Assembly (NCBI GenBank): GCA_046541575.1
Contig: JBKHDA010000033.1
Coordinates: 1 to 21,848, forward strand
Length of the DNA: 21,848 bases
Source of the DNA: Halanaerobium sp046541575
Lineage (GTDB): Bacteria; Bacillota; Halanaerobiia; Halanaerobiales; Halanaerobiaceae
Direction: 5' to 3'
In this document: positions 7,923 through 14,045 of the stretch, piece after piece
How positions within the stretch are numbered: the first letter of the stretch is position 1
How the letters are laid out: every line of letters begins with the position of its first letter
Notes under the pieces: model-generated
Databases searched by the model: none
The model's input: the letters and a program-made list of their open reading frames with translations, nothing else
Told to the model about the DNA's origin: nothing
Made by a program: the position numbers and the translations under genes

Positions 7923-7938
7923 AGTGATAATATTCACT
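7923..7938. promoter_or_regulatory. Inverted repeat upstream of hydrogenase operon, possible operator
   Basis: AGTGA-N6-TCACT, a perfect 5-bp inverted repeat with the spacing of Crp/Fnr-family sites (TGTGA-N6-TCACA). It lies about 30 bp upstream of the candidate -35 element of the hydrogenase operon, a position suited to activation. No regulator gene is present in the window, so the assignment is speculative. Confidence 0.3.
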
Positions 7939-7991
7939 TTGCTGAACAAAAGATAACTATTAACAGTATATGATATTTATTTCACACTGTC

Positions 7992-8029
7992 AAGATATAA
8001 TATCTTATATAATATAAGAAAATCTTATA
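7992..8029. repeat. Two adjacent AT-rich palindromes between mazF and the hydrogenase operon
   Basis: AAGATAT-A-ATATCTT (7992-8006) and TATAAGA-AAA-TCTTATA (8013-8029) are two perfect 7-bp inverted repeats. Both contain the AAGAT/ATCTT or TAAGA/TCTTA core. The second overlaps the mazF stop codon. They could be weak terminator hairpins for mazEF or binding sites upstream of the hydrogenase operon; neither is followed by a good T-run. Confidence 0.35.
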
Positions 8030-8375
8030 AATCTATTAAACCTAAACTTATTTCTATAGATTGGTTTACATCTTCTATTACATCTTCACCTAAATGTGCT
8101 ATATGTCGCTGCAGTCTCTTTTTATCTAGAGTTCTTATTTGCTCTAATAAAATAACAGAATCTTTATCTAAATTTGTATAATCAGCTGGAATCTCAACAT
8201 GAGTAGGCAGCTTAGCCTTGTTAATTCTGGAAGTGATTGCTGCCACAATAACAGTTGGACTGTACTTATTACCAATATCATTTTGAATAATAAGTACCGG
8301 TCGTACTCCACCCTGCTCAGAGCCTACTACTGGATTGAGATTAGCGTAGAAAACATCACCCCTTTTTACTTTCAA
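8025..8375 (-). CDS. mazF: EndoA/MazF-type mRNA endoribonuclease toxin
   Basis: A MazF/PemK family toxin closely resembling Bacillus EndoA. It starts KVKRGDVFYANLNPVVGSEQG, continues GGVRPVLIIQNDIGN, TVIVAAITSRINKAKLPTHV, DSVILLEQIRTLDK, and ends ISLGLIDL. The family cleaves mRNA at specific short sites (UACAU for B. subtilis EndoA) and is neutralised by its RHH antitoxin. The start is TTG 8375, with a GGTGGAG site 8-9 nt upstream; this gives 116 residues, the EndoA length, and the canonical N-terminus. A longer reading frame to 8444 lies inside the antitoxin gene and is not credible. It overlaps mazE by 20 nt, so the two are translationally coupled. Confidence 0.95.
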   Translation of the reverse strand: MKVKRGDVFYANLNPVVGSEQGGVRPVLIIQNDIGNKYSPTVIVAAITSRINKAKLPTHVEIPADYTNLDKDSVILLEQIRTLDKKRLQRHIAHLGEDVIEDVNQSIEISLGLIDL

Positions 8376-8652
8376 TTTTTTCACACTCCACCAGTCTCTG
8401 CTCATAACATAAATAAGAATAACATTCGCTTGATAATCCTTCATCAGCTAACTGCTGATTAAGACCGGCCATTTTTTTGTATCCATCCCGAAGATGATTA
8501 CGCACTTCCTCTTTTTTTAATTCTTCTAAATAAAATTTTACTGCCTGATTTAAAAATTTGTTGCGCTGCTGATTATTATTTTTGCAGTAACGCTCAATTT
8601 CTTCAACTAGATATACAGGAAGCTCAATCTTTAATTTTCTGCTTTCTGACAA
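8356..8652 (-). CDS. mazE: EndoAI/MazE-type ribbon-helix-helix antitoxin
   Basis: A 98-residue CopG-type antitoxin paired with the EndoA-like toxin. Its N-terminal RHH DNA-binding domain reads SESRKLKIELPVYLVEEI then RNKFLNQAVKFYLEEL. The C-terminal tail RDGYKKMAGLNQQLADEG corresponds to the toxin-binding segment of Bacillus EndoAI (which has RRGYMEMAKINLNISSE there). The start is TTG 8652, with GGAGG 8 nt upstream; the alternative GTG at 8667 lies within that ribosome-binding site. RHH antitoxins usually autorepress their own promoter; the promoter at 8686-8713 is the likely target. Confidence 0.92.
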   Translation of the reverse strand: MSESRKLKIELPVYLVEEIERYCKNNNQQRNKFLNQAVKFYLEELKKEEVRNHLRDGYKKMAGLNQQLADEGLSSECYSYLCYEQRLVECEKIESKKG

Positions 8653-8685
8653 TAGACCCACCTCCACTGTTTTTAGACTGTCTTT

Positions 8686-8713
8686 ATTATATCATTTAAA
8701 AAATTATTATCAA
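8686..8713 (-). promoter_or_regulatory. Promoter of mazEF
   Basis: On the minus strand, TTGATA (8713-8708) and TATAAT (8691-8686) are separated by 16 nt: 5/6 and 6/6 matches to sigma-A. It sits about 35 nt upstream of the mazE start, between the terminator of the 48-codon gene and the mazE ribosome-binding site. Confidence 0.65.
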
Positions 8714-8740
8714 TTACAAAATCAGGCTCGGAAAATGAAG

Positions 8741-8768
8741 AAAAAAGATGAGACTATTTAGCCCCATC
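8741..8768 (-). terminator. Intrinsic terminator folded over the stop codon of the 48-codon gene
   Basis: On the minus strand, GATGGGGC-TAAATA-GTCTCATC forms an 8-bp hairpin (two G-U pairs) with a 6-nt loop, followed by TTTTTTC. The TAG stop codon of the upstream small gene lies at the loop and its border. A ribosome finishing that gene would therefore cover the hairpin. Confidence 0.6.
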
Positions 8769-8900
8769 CTTAAGTAGAGAAACATTTCGAATAAGATCAT
8801 CATTTACTGCAGCCATTTTTTCATAGCCTTTAACCATTTTTTTAACGATTTCTTCTCTCTCATGTTTAGTGAAATTTTTTTTGCGGCGCAGCCTCTCCAC
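8754..8900 (-). CDS. 48-residue protein resembling the toxin-binding tail of MazE antitoxins
   Basis: A small gene between the helicase and mazEF. GTG 8900 is preceded by TGAGGTGG with 7 nt spacing, and a perfect sigma-A promoter lies upstream. The protein is very basic at its N-terminus (MERLRRKKNFTKHERE), followed by IVKKMVKGYEKMAAVNDDLI. That segment aligns with the neighbouring MazE tail (RDGYKKMAGLNQQLAD) and with the Bacillus EndoAI tail. It has no RHH DNA-binding domain. It may be a remnant of a duplicated antitoxin or a functional antitoxin-like peptide that binds the EndoA-type toxin. Its complete expression signals (promoter, ribosome-binding site, terminator) argue for a real gene. 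The similarity is judged by eye over about 20 residues, so function is inference. Confidence 0.68.
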   Translation of the reverse strand: MERLRRKKNFTKHEREEIVKKMVKGYEKMAAVNDDLIRNVSLLKDGAK

Positions 8901-8951
8901 TGTTTAACCACCTCATTATGGAATGATTTTAGAAATCTATTGGATAATGTT

Positions 8952-8980
8952 ATTATATCTTAAAACTAAAATCTTGTCAA
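8952..8980 (-). promoter_or_regulatory. Perfect consensus promoter of the 48-codon gene
   Basis: On the minus strand, TTGACA (8980-8975) and TATAAT (8957-8952) are separated by exactly 17 nt: a full sigma-A consensus, the strongest promoter match in the window. The predicted start near 8945 leaves a leader of about 45 nt before GTG 8900. No longer gene lies between it and mazEF. Confidence 0.8.
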
Positions 8981-9039
8981 TTAAAATATCACGATAATTG
9001 CCGTTATGACTGGGCTCAGTTTATATTTTATATCTCTGT

Positions 9040-9076
9040 AAAGCTATCCAAATAAATATAATATTTGGATAGCTTT
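9040..9076. terminator. Hairpin downstream of the helicase gene, probable terminator
   Basis: A perfect 15-bp inverted repeat, AAAGCTATCCAAATA with its complement, and a 7-nt loop, placed 18 nt after the helicase stop codon. No long T-run follows on the minus strand beyond the TTT of the stem, so termination efficiency is uncertain. It separates the acpS-helicase operon from the small gene and mazEF. Confidence 0.6.
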
Positions 9077-9094
9077 GAATATAATTTACAAAAA

Positions 9095-11344
9095 CTAAAG
9101 TTTATAATAAAGGCCGCTTTTTTTAATATATTTTAAAAGATTGGCATAGGCCTCATGCGCACAGATTGTGCTGCTGTCACCAATAAAGATCATTTTTCGC
9201 TTTGCTCTTGTTAAAGCTACATTAAGCCTTCTTAAATCTCTCAAAAAACCGATATTTTTTTCTTGATTACTGCGGACAGCTGAAAATACTATCATTTCTT
9301 TTTCTCTTCCCTGAAAAGCATCAACAGTATCTATTTCCACTCTTTCAAATTTATTATGCTGATTTATTAAATCTACCTGATCTTTATAGGCTGCTATAAC
9401 TGCAATATCATCTTCTGAAAGCGAAGATTTAAGAGCACGATCAAGTATATCAAGTACTATCTCTGACTCAACAGGATTATCATAAGAATTAGAGCCATCA
9501 AATGATCTCTCATTAGCCTTCATTTCTTTAGTATCTAAAAAAACAAAGGGGTATTCTGACATTAATGATTTATCTGTAAAACAGTGATCATCATCTACCT
9601 GAACACCTAAATCACTGAGTTTTTGTTCAGCCACAGTTTCAGCTGCTTTTAAACTATTTTCATAAAAATAAATGCTGGAAAAACCCATGATCTCTCTATT
9701 CATTCTGTACTGAATTTCAAGCATTGAACTGAGTTCATCCTGGTAGATCTCAATTAACTTTTCAAATAAAGAAACTTTCAATCCGCTTTCTGCTGCTTCT
9801 TGATTGACAACAGTTGGAGGCAGCTGTTTATGATCTCCAATTAAAATTGTTTTTGAAGCTTTTAAATACGGAATTAAAGCTGCCGGCTGGGTTGCCTGAG
9901 TTGCTTCATCAATCACACTTAAATCAAACTCCCTATCTTCTAATAATTCAGAACCTGCTGTTATATTGGTAGTACAGATAACATCAGCCTGATCCAGCAG
10001 TTCATCTACAGCTTTATTTTCAAGCCTCTCTATTTCTTTAAAATACTTATCAATCTTTTCCTGCAGCTCCAACCAACTCGCCATTTCTTCGATAACTTCT
10101 GGACTGATACCTCTGACATGATGCTCTAAATCCTTTTCTGCATAATTTTTGATTTCCTGATCAGATAATCCTCTTCTATACTTTCCACCTGGATAAATAT
10201 ATGATTCCTGTTTATTAATTAAATCAGAAACTTCATCTCTTAATTTTTCTGCCTCTAAATAATCCTGATGTTCTAATACTATCTCATCCAGAGTATGCTC
10301 TCTTAATTTCTTATTAACTCTAATTGGGTGACCAATTCTAATCACATTAAGCTCTTTTTCAACCAGCAGTTCTAGTAAATTATCAACAGCTGTATTCGAA
10401 TCTGCTGCAGCCAGCACTCTGGCTCCCTGTTTAACAGCCTCAGCAATTAATTCAACAGCTGTAACAGTTTTTCCAGTCCCCGGTGGTCCCTGAATAAGAT
10501 ATAAATCTTCAGCAGCCAGAGCACTTTCAACTGCTTCCTGCTGTGAATCATTTAGAAATTCCTGTTTTAAATCCAAACCATTACCAACCTGAGATTTTTT
10601 TCGGTCTAACAAAATATCTCTTTTTCGCTTCTGCATTTCATTTTCTGGATGTTTGATTTTATCTAAAGCAGAAAACATACGCTGAAATGTTGTGTCATTA
10701 ACAAATAAATCAAGTCTTACTCCCTTATTATAGATAAATTCCGGTGGATGACTCTCAAAAGCTACTGTAATTGAATAGGAAGTCTTTTCTACAACTGTCC
10801 CTGTTGGGTTATTAGGATGTAAAGGTTTTTTGAGACTGATCATTACTAAATCTCCAGGAGTTATTTGAGTTTCAGCTAATTTTTCTCCTTTATATTTTGA
10901 AGTAAACTTAACTAAGGGACGGTGTCCAAATGTTGTTCCATTATCCTTCCCTCTTAAACCTAATAATGCTCTACCTTTTGCCTGACGCTCTCTGGCTGAT
11001 AAATATTTAATTTCCAGCTTATGTCTATCAATTTCTTCTTCTCTTTCTAAATCAACTAAGTTTCTAAATTTATTGTAATAATTAATAATATCCTTATCAA
11101 TTAAATCATCAGGATTTTTAGCAGCTACCTGAACCTTAACTCCACCAATTTGATTATTATCCATTTTTTCTATAATTTCTGGAGCTGATTCCCATTTTAC
11201 CTCTACTTCTGCTTTTTTCTTCTTTTTATCTATATTAATTTTACCAATATTATCACTTGCAGTCCCGGCTTCATTGATAAAAGCTCCAACAATATCACCA
11301 GGTCCAATAGTTCCATCTATTTCTGAAATAACCAAAGTTACCAT
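9095..11344 (-). CDS. UPF1/IGHMBP2-like SF1 helicase with N-terminal DbpA-type RNA-binding domain
   Basis: A 749-residue superfamily 1 helicase. Motifs: Walker A GPPGTGKT (286-293), AAADSNTAVDNLL (Ia), DEATQ (II), GDHKQLPP (III), QYRMN (IV), DTVDAFQGREKE (V) and LNVALTRAKRK (VI). Residues about 90-250 match the 1B/stalk region of SMUBP-2-like helicases. Unusually, residues 1-75 (GPGDIVGAFINEAG, IGKINI, a VEV strand, then IGGVKVQV) look like the RNA-binding domain at the C-terminus of DEAD-box DbpA/CsdA proteins. Such helicases unwind DNA or RNA with 5'-3' polarity; the extra domain points to structured RNA. GGAGGTG precedes ATG 11344. It begins 16 nt after dcd, so it is probably in the same operon. 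Target is unknown. Confidence 0.92.
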   Translation of the reverse strand: MVTLVISEIDGTIGPGDIVGAFINEAGTASDNIGKINIDKKKKKAEVEVKWESAPEIIEKMDNNQIGGVKVQVAAKNPDDLIDKDIINYYNKFRNLVDLEREEEIDRHKLEIKYLSARERQAKGRALLGLRGKDNGTTFGHRPLVKFTSKYKGEKLAETQITPGDLVMISLKKPLHPNNPTGTVVEKTSYSITVAFESHPPEFIYNKGVRLDLFVNDTTFQRMFSALDKIKHPENEMQKRKRDILLDRKKSQVGNGLDLKQEFLNDSQQEAVESALAAEDLYLIQGPPGTGKTVTAVELIAEAVKQGARVLAAADSNTAVDNLLELLVEKELNVIRIGHPIRVNKKLREHTLDEIVLEHQDYLEAEKLRDEVSDLINKQESYIYPGGKYRRGLSDQEIKNYAEKDLEHHVRGISPEVIEEMASWLELQEKIDKYFKEIERLENKAVDELLDQADVICTTNITAGSELLEDREFDLSVIDEATQATQPAALIPYLKASKTILIGDHKQLPPTVVNQEAAESGLKVSLFEKLIEIYQDELSSMLEIQYRMNREIMGFSSIYFYENSLKAAETVAEQKLSDLGVQVDDDHCFTDKSLMSEYPFVFLDTKEMKANERSFDGSNSYDNPVESEIVLDILDRALKSSLSEDDIAVIAAYKDQVDLINQHNKFERVEIDTVDAFQGREKEMIVFSAVRSNQEKNIGFLRDLRRLNVALTRAKRKMIFIGDSSTICAHEAYANLLKYIKKSGLYYKL

Positions 11345-11360
11345 AACTACACCTCCAGTT

Positions 11361-11903
11361 TTATCTCTTTTGGTTTTCTGGATCTTTAAAAACTCTGGTA
11401 CCTACTGTATTTTTTTGTCCCTGATATTTGCCGCAATATGGATTATCAGCTTTATTATCCATTGAGGCAAAGACCAGCTGACAGATTCTGCGATCTGATT
11501 CTAGTTTAATTGGAAGTCTATTTGCATTATAAAGTTCCAGAGTGATTTGTCCTTCAAAACCGGGATCAACCCAGCCTGCATTTTGAATAAAAAGACCCAT
11601 TCTACCAATTGAACTTCTCCCTTCAACAAAGGCTGTTAAATTATCCGGTAATTTAATATACTCCTTTGTTGTAGCAAGCAAAAATGAATGTGGGGGAATA
11701 ATAATTTCTGAACCCCTTACTTCTTCATAATTTACTTCGTCATTTAAAGTCATTAAAGGCAGTGAATTTTCATCCACCTTCAAAAAATCATCACCCAGCC
11801 GCATATCAACTGAAGCCGGCTGAATCTGCATCTCATCAACAGGATCGATAACAAGTTCTTTATTTGCAATCATTTTTTTAATTGTTTTATCTGATAGTAT
11901 CAT
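11361..11903 (-). CDS. dcd: dCTP deaminase
   Basis: A dCTP deaminase of the trimeric dUTPase fold, 180 residues. It begins MILSDKTIKKMI, then has IQPASVDMRLGDDF, GRSSIGRMGLFI, and the active-site region NAGWVDPGFEGQITLEL. It converts dCTP to dUTP for dTMP synthesis. Some Gram-positive and archaeal relatives are bifunctional and yield dUMP directly; I cannot tell which applies. The start ATG 11903 follows AAGGGGAA. It lies about 55 nt after nnrE/nnrD and 16 nt before the helicase. Confidence 0.94.
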   Translation of the reverse strand: MILSDKTIKKMIANKELVIDPVDEMQIQPASVDMRLGDDFLKVDENSLPLMTLNDEVNYEEVRGSEIIIPPHSFLLATTKEYIKLPDNLTAFVEGRSSIGRMGLFIQNAGWVDPGFEGQITLELYNANRLPIKLESDRRICQLVFASMDNKADNPYCGKYQGQKNTVGTRVFKDPENQKR

Positions 11904-11958
11904 TTTTTTCCCCTTAAAAATTTATTTTGTTTTTTAAAATATATTTTAAATTCAATAT

Positions 11959-13521
11959 TTATACCAAATTCTGCCATACATGTGACAGCTCACCAATGAT
12001 ATCTGAAGCCATTAAAGCAAAATTGCTCTTTTTGTCAGCAGCAAATTCTCCAGCTCTGCCATGAATATAAACCGCAAGAGCTGCAGCTTCAAAACTGCTC
12101 ATACTCTGTGCTTTCAGAGCTGAAACTATGCCTGTTAGAACATCACCACTGCCTGCTGTTGCCATTCCATTACAGCCGCTTGTATTGATATATGCTCTGC
12201 CATCTGGAGCAGCAGTAATTGTTGCGGCTCCTTTTAAAATCAAATTAACATTATATTCTTCTGCAAAATCTCGCGCAATTTCTATCCGATTATTATTAAT
12301 TTTTTCAATACTAATTCCGGTTAATTCTGACATTTCTCCCGGATGAGGAGTTAAAATCATTTCCCCTTTATAGGTTTTTAGTAGCTCTAAATTTTGAATC
12401 GAATTTACAGCATCTGCATCCAGAATAAGAGGCAGCTTTAAATTTTTTAAAATACCTTCAATTACAGCAGTGACCTCAGAACCTCTGCTGAGTCCCGGGC
12501 CAGCAGCCAGCAGGTCCACATTTTCTGAAAATTGCAGAATCTGCTTAAGTGAATCCTCACTGATAGCTCCATTTTTGGAAGCAAGCGGGATTCCAACAAG
12601 TTCTTCCAGCTGAACTGAAGTCAGCGTCTCAATTTCTTCTGCAGTTAAAAGATAAACCAGGCCTGAACCACTTCTCAAGGCAGCCTTTGTGCTTAAAAGT
12701 GGGGCTCCGGTCATTCCTCTTGAACCAGCCAGAACAGCAAGCTTACCAAAACTGCCTTTATGCCCATCATTTTTTCTCCCGGGCAATAATTTAACTGCCT
12801 CTGCTTTATTAAAAACTCTTAAGCCATCACCATTTTTTTCTATAGTCTCCGGCTGAATTCCAATATTAATAACTTTTAAACTGCCGGTATAATTTCTGCC
12901 TGGATATAAGAGCAGTCCTCTTTTAGGAGCAGCCATAGTTGCTGTATAATCAGCTTTTAAAGCATCACCAGCTATTCTGCCATTAAGCCCGATAATACCA
13001 GATGGTATATCTACAGCAAGAGTTAAGGGCCGTTTCTTTAATTTTTGATTGATCATAGTAATTATTCTTTTAATATCTCCCCTCAGCTCACCTTTAATTC
13101 CAGTACCTAAAAGAGCATCTATCATCAGATCACTATTTTTAATAATCTCTAAAAATTTTACTGCTTCTAAATCATTAAATTGACAATTTTTCACTTTATT
13201 TAAGGCGGCAAGTTCAAAGTTTTTATAGTTAACCCCTGTTAACTCTTCCGGGGGAGTGCTTAAAATAATTTCAGGTTGGTAACCCCAGTTTTTTAATATT
13301 CTAGCTGCAGCAATGCCATCACCACCATTATTACCTTTACCAGCTAAAACAGTAATTTTGACCTCATCTTTTTTCTTGAATTCTAGTTGTTTTTCTATAA
13401 TCTCTGCTGCCAGTTCAGCTGTACCATAAGCAGCAGCTTCCATTAATAAAATTTCTGGATACCCAGCTTCAATAGTATCCTGATCACAGTCTGCCATCAT
13501 TTTGGGGCTTAGAACTTCCAT
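11959..13521 (-). CDS. nnrE/nnrD: Bifunctional NAD(P)H-hydrate epimerase / ADP-dependent NAD(P)H-hydrate dehydratase
   Basis: A 520-residue metabolite-repair enzyme. The YjeF N-terminal epimerase domain spans about residues 1-215 (GKGNNGGDG at 61-69, DALLGTGIKGELRG) and interconverts R and S hydrates of NAD(P)H. The ribokinase-like dehydratase domain follows (HKGSFGKLAVLAGSRGMTG, SGLVYL, LTPHPGEMSELTG, GMATAGSGDVLTGI) and dehydrates the S-form at the expense of ADP. Length is normal for the fused bacterial enzyme. ATG 13521 directly follows the acpS stop codon with no gap (TAAATG), so translation is coupled. The acpS-yjeF order is conserved in many Firmicutes. Confidence 0.95.
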   Translation of the reverse strand: MEVLSPKMMADCDQDTIEAGYPEILLMEAAAYGTAELAAEIIEKQLEFKKKDEVKITVLAGKGNNGGDGIAAARILKNWGYQPEIILSTPPEELTGVNYKNFELAALNKVKNCQFNDLEAVKFLEIIKNSDLMIDALLGTGIKGELRGDIKRIITMINQKLKKRPLTLAVDIPSGIIGLNGRIAGDALKADYTATMAAPKRGLLLYPGRNYTGSLKVINIGIQPETIEKNGDGLRVFNKAEAVKLLPGRKNDGHKGSFGKLAVLAGSRGMTGAPLLSTKAALRSGSGLVYLLTAEEIETLTSVQLEELVGIPLASKNGAISEDSLKQILQFSENVDLLAAGPGLSRGSEVTAVIEGILKNLKLPLILDADAVNSIQNLELLKTYKGEMILTPHPGEMSELTGISIEKINNNRIEIARDFAEEYNVNLILKGAATITAAPDGRAYINTSGCNGMATAGSGDVLTGIVSALKAQSMSSFEAAALAVYIHGRAGEFAADKKSNFALMASDIIGELSHVWQNLV

Positions 13522-13902
13522 TTATTTTTCTCCTTCCATAACTACCTGAGCAATACTGTATTCTTTTTCGTGTGAAATAGAAATAAAAATCGAACTAACT
13601 TCTAGCTGATCTGCTTTCTTTTTAGTCTTTGCAGACAAATTCACTTGCGGTTTGCCTAAGTCATTATTTAAAATCTCAATCTCCTGCCAGCTGTTATTAC
13701 GCATTCCTGTTCCTAAAGCCTTTAAAATAGCCTCTTTAGCTGCAAAACGAGCTGCAAAAGAGACAGCAGACTTTTTTTTATTCTGGCAGTATTCAATCTC
13801 AGCTTCTGTGTATACTTTTTCTAAAAAATGTTCTCCATACTTATCTATTAAATTTTTAATCCGACTATTTTTGACCATATCAATACCAATACCTAAAATC
13901 AT
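13522..13902 (-). CDS. acpS: Holo-[acyl-carrier-protein] synthase AcpS
   Basis: A 126-residue 4'-phosphopantetheinyl transferase that moves phosphopantetheine from CoA to apo-ACP for fatty acid synthesis. It has GIGIDMV with the Mg-binding D8, FAAKEAILKALGTG with E57, and the ISHEKEYSIAQV closing motif. The length is typical for AcpS. The start ATG 13902 follows AAAGGGAA. It is the first gene of the operon behind the promoter at 13951-13979 and sits immediately downstream of the glmS terminator. Confidence 0.96.
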   Translation of the reverse strand: MILGIGIDMVKNSRIKNLIDKYGEHFLEKVYTEAEIEYCQNKKKSAVSFAARFAAKEAILKALGTGMRNNSWQEIEILNNDLGKPQVNLSAKTKKKADQLEVSSIFISISHEKEYSIAQVVMEGEK

Positions 13903-13950
13903 AGCTTCCCTTTCTTTGACTAAAATTTATATAAATCATTCTATTTTATA

Positions 13951-13979
13951 ATTATATTAAAATTATCGACTAAATGCAA
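13951..13979 (-). promoter_or_regulatory. Promoter of acpS operon
   Basis: On the minus strand, TTGCAT (13979-13974) and TATAAT (13956-13951) have a 17-nt spacer. The -35 element abuts the T-run of the glmS terminator, so one transcription unit ends exactly where the next starts. The predicted start near 13944 gives a leader of about 42 nt. Confidence 0.62.
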
Positions 13980-14008
13980 AAAACCGGACCCCTTTACAGA
14001 TCCGGTTT
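13978..14008 (-). terminator. Intrinsic terminator of glmS
   Basis: On the minus strand, AAACCGGA and TCCGGTTT form a perfect 8-bp stem, extendable by G-U and C-G pairs, followed by TTTTTTG. It lies about 37 nt after the glmS stop codon. Confidence 0.85.
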
Positions 14009-14010
14009 AA

Positions 14011-14040
14011 TGTCTTATTTTGTCCTATTTTGTCATATTT
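14011..14040. repeat. Three tandem 10-bp units TGTCNTATTT
   Basis: TGTCTTATTT, TGTCCTATTT and TGTCATATTT follow each other without gaps, between the glmS stop codon and its terminator. They differ only at the fifth base. It is a very short tandem array; no role is apparent. Confidence 0.6.
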
Positions 14041-14045
14041 ATTTT

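Noticed and set aside
7846..8024. Rex operator upstream of the hydrogenase operon
   Set aside because: No TTGTTAA-N4-TTAACAA-like sequence is present; TTGTTCAGCAAAG near 7938-7950 (minus strand) matches only one half poorly.
8376..8444. N-terminal extension of mazF to 8444
   Set aside because: It would lie inside mazE, lacks a suitable ribosome-binding site, and the family N-terminus (KVKRGDVFYANL) begins right after TTG 8375.
14011..14040. CRISPR-like array
   Set aside because: Units are only 10 bp, contiguous, with no spacers.
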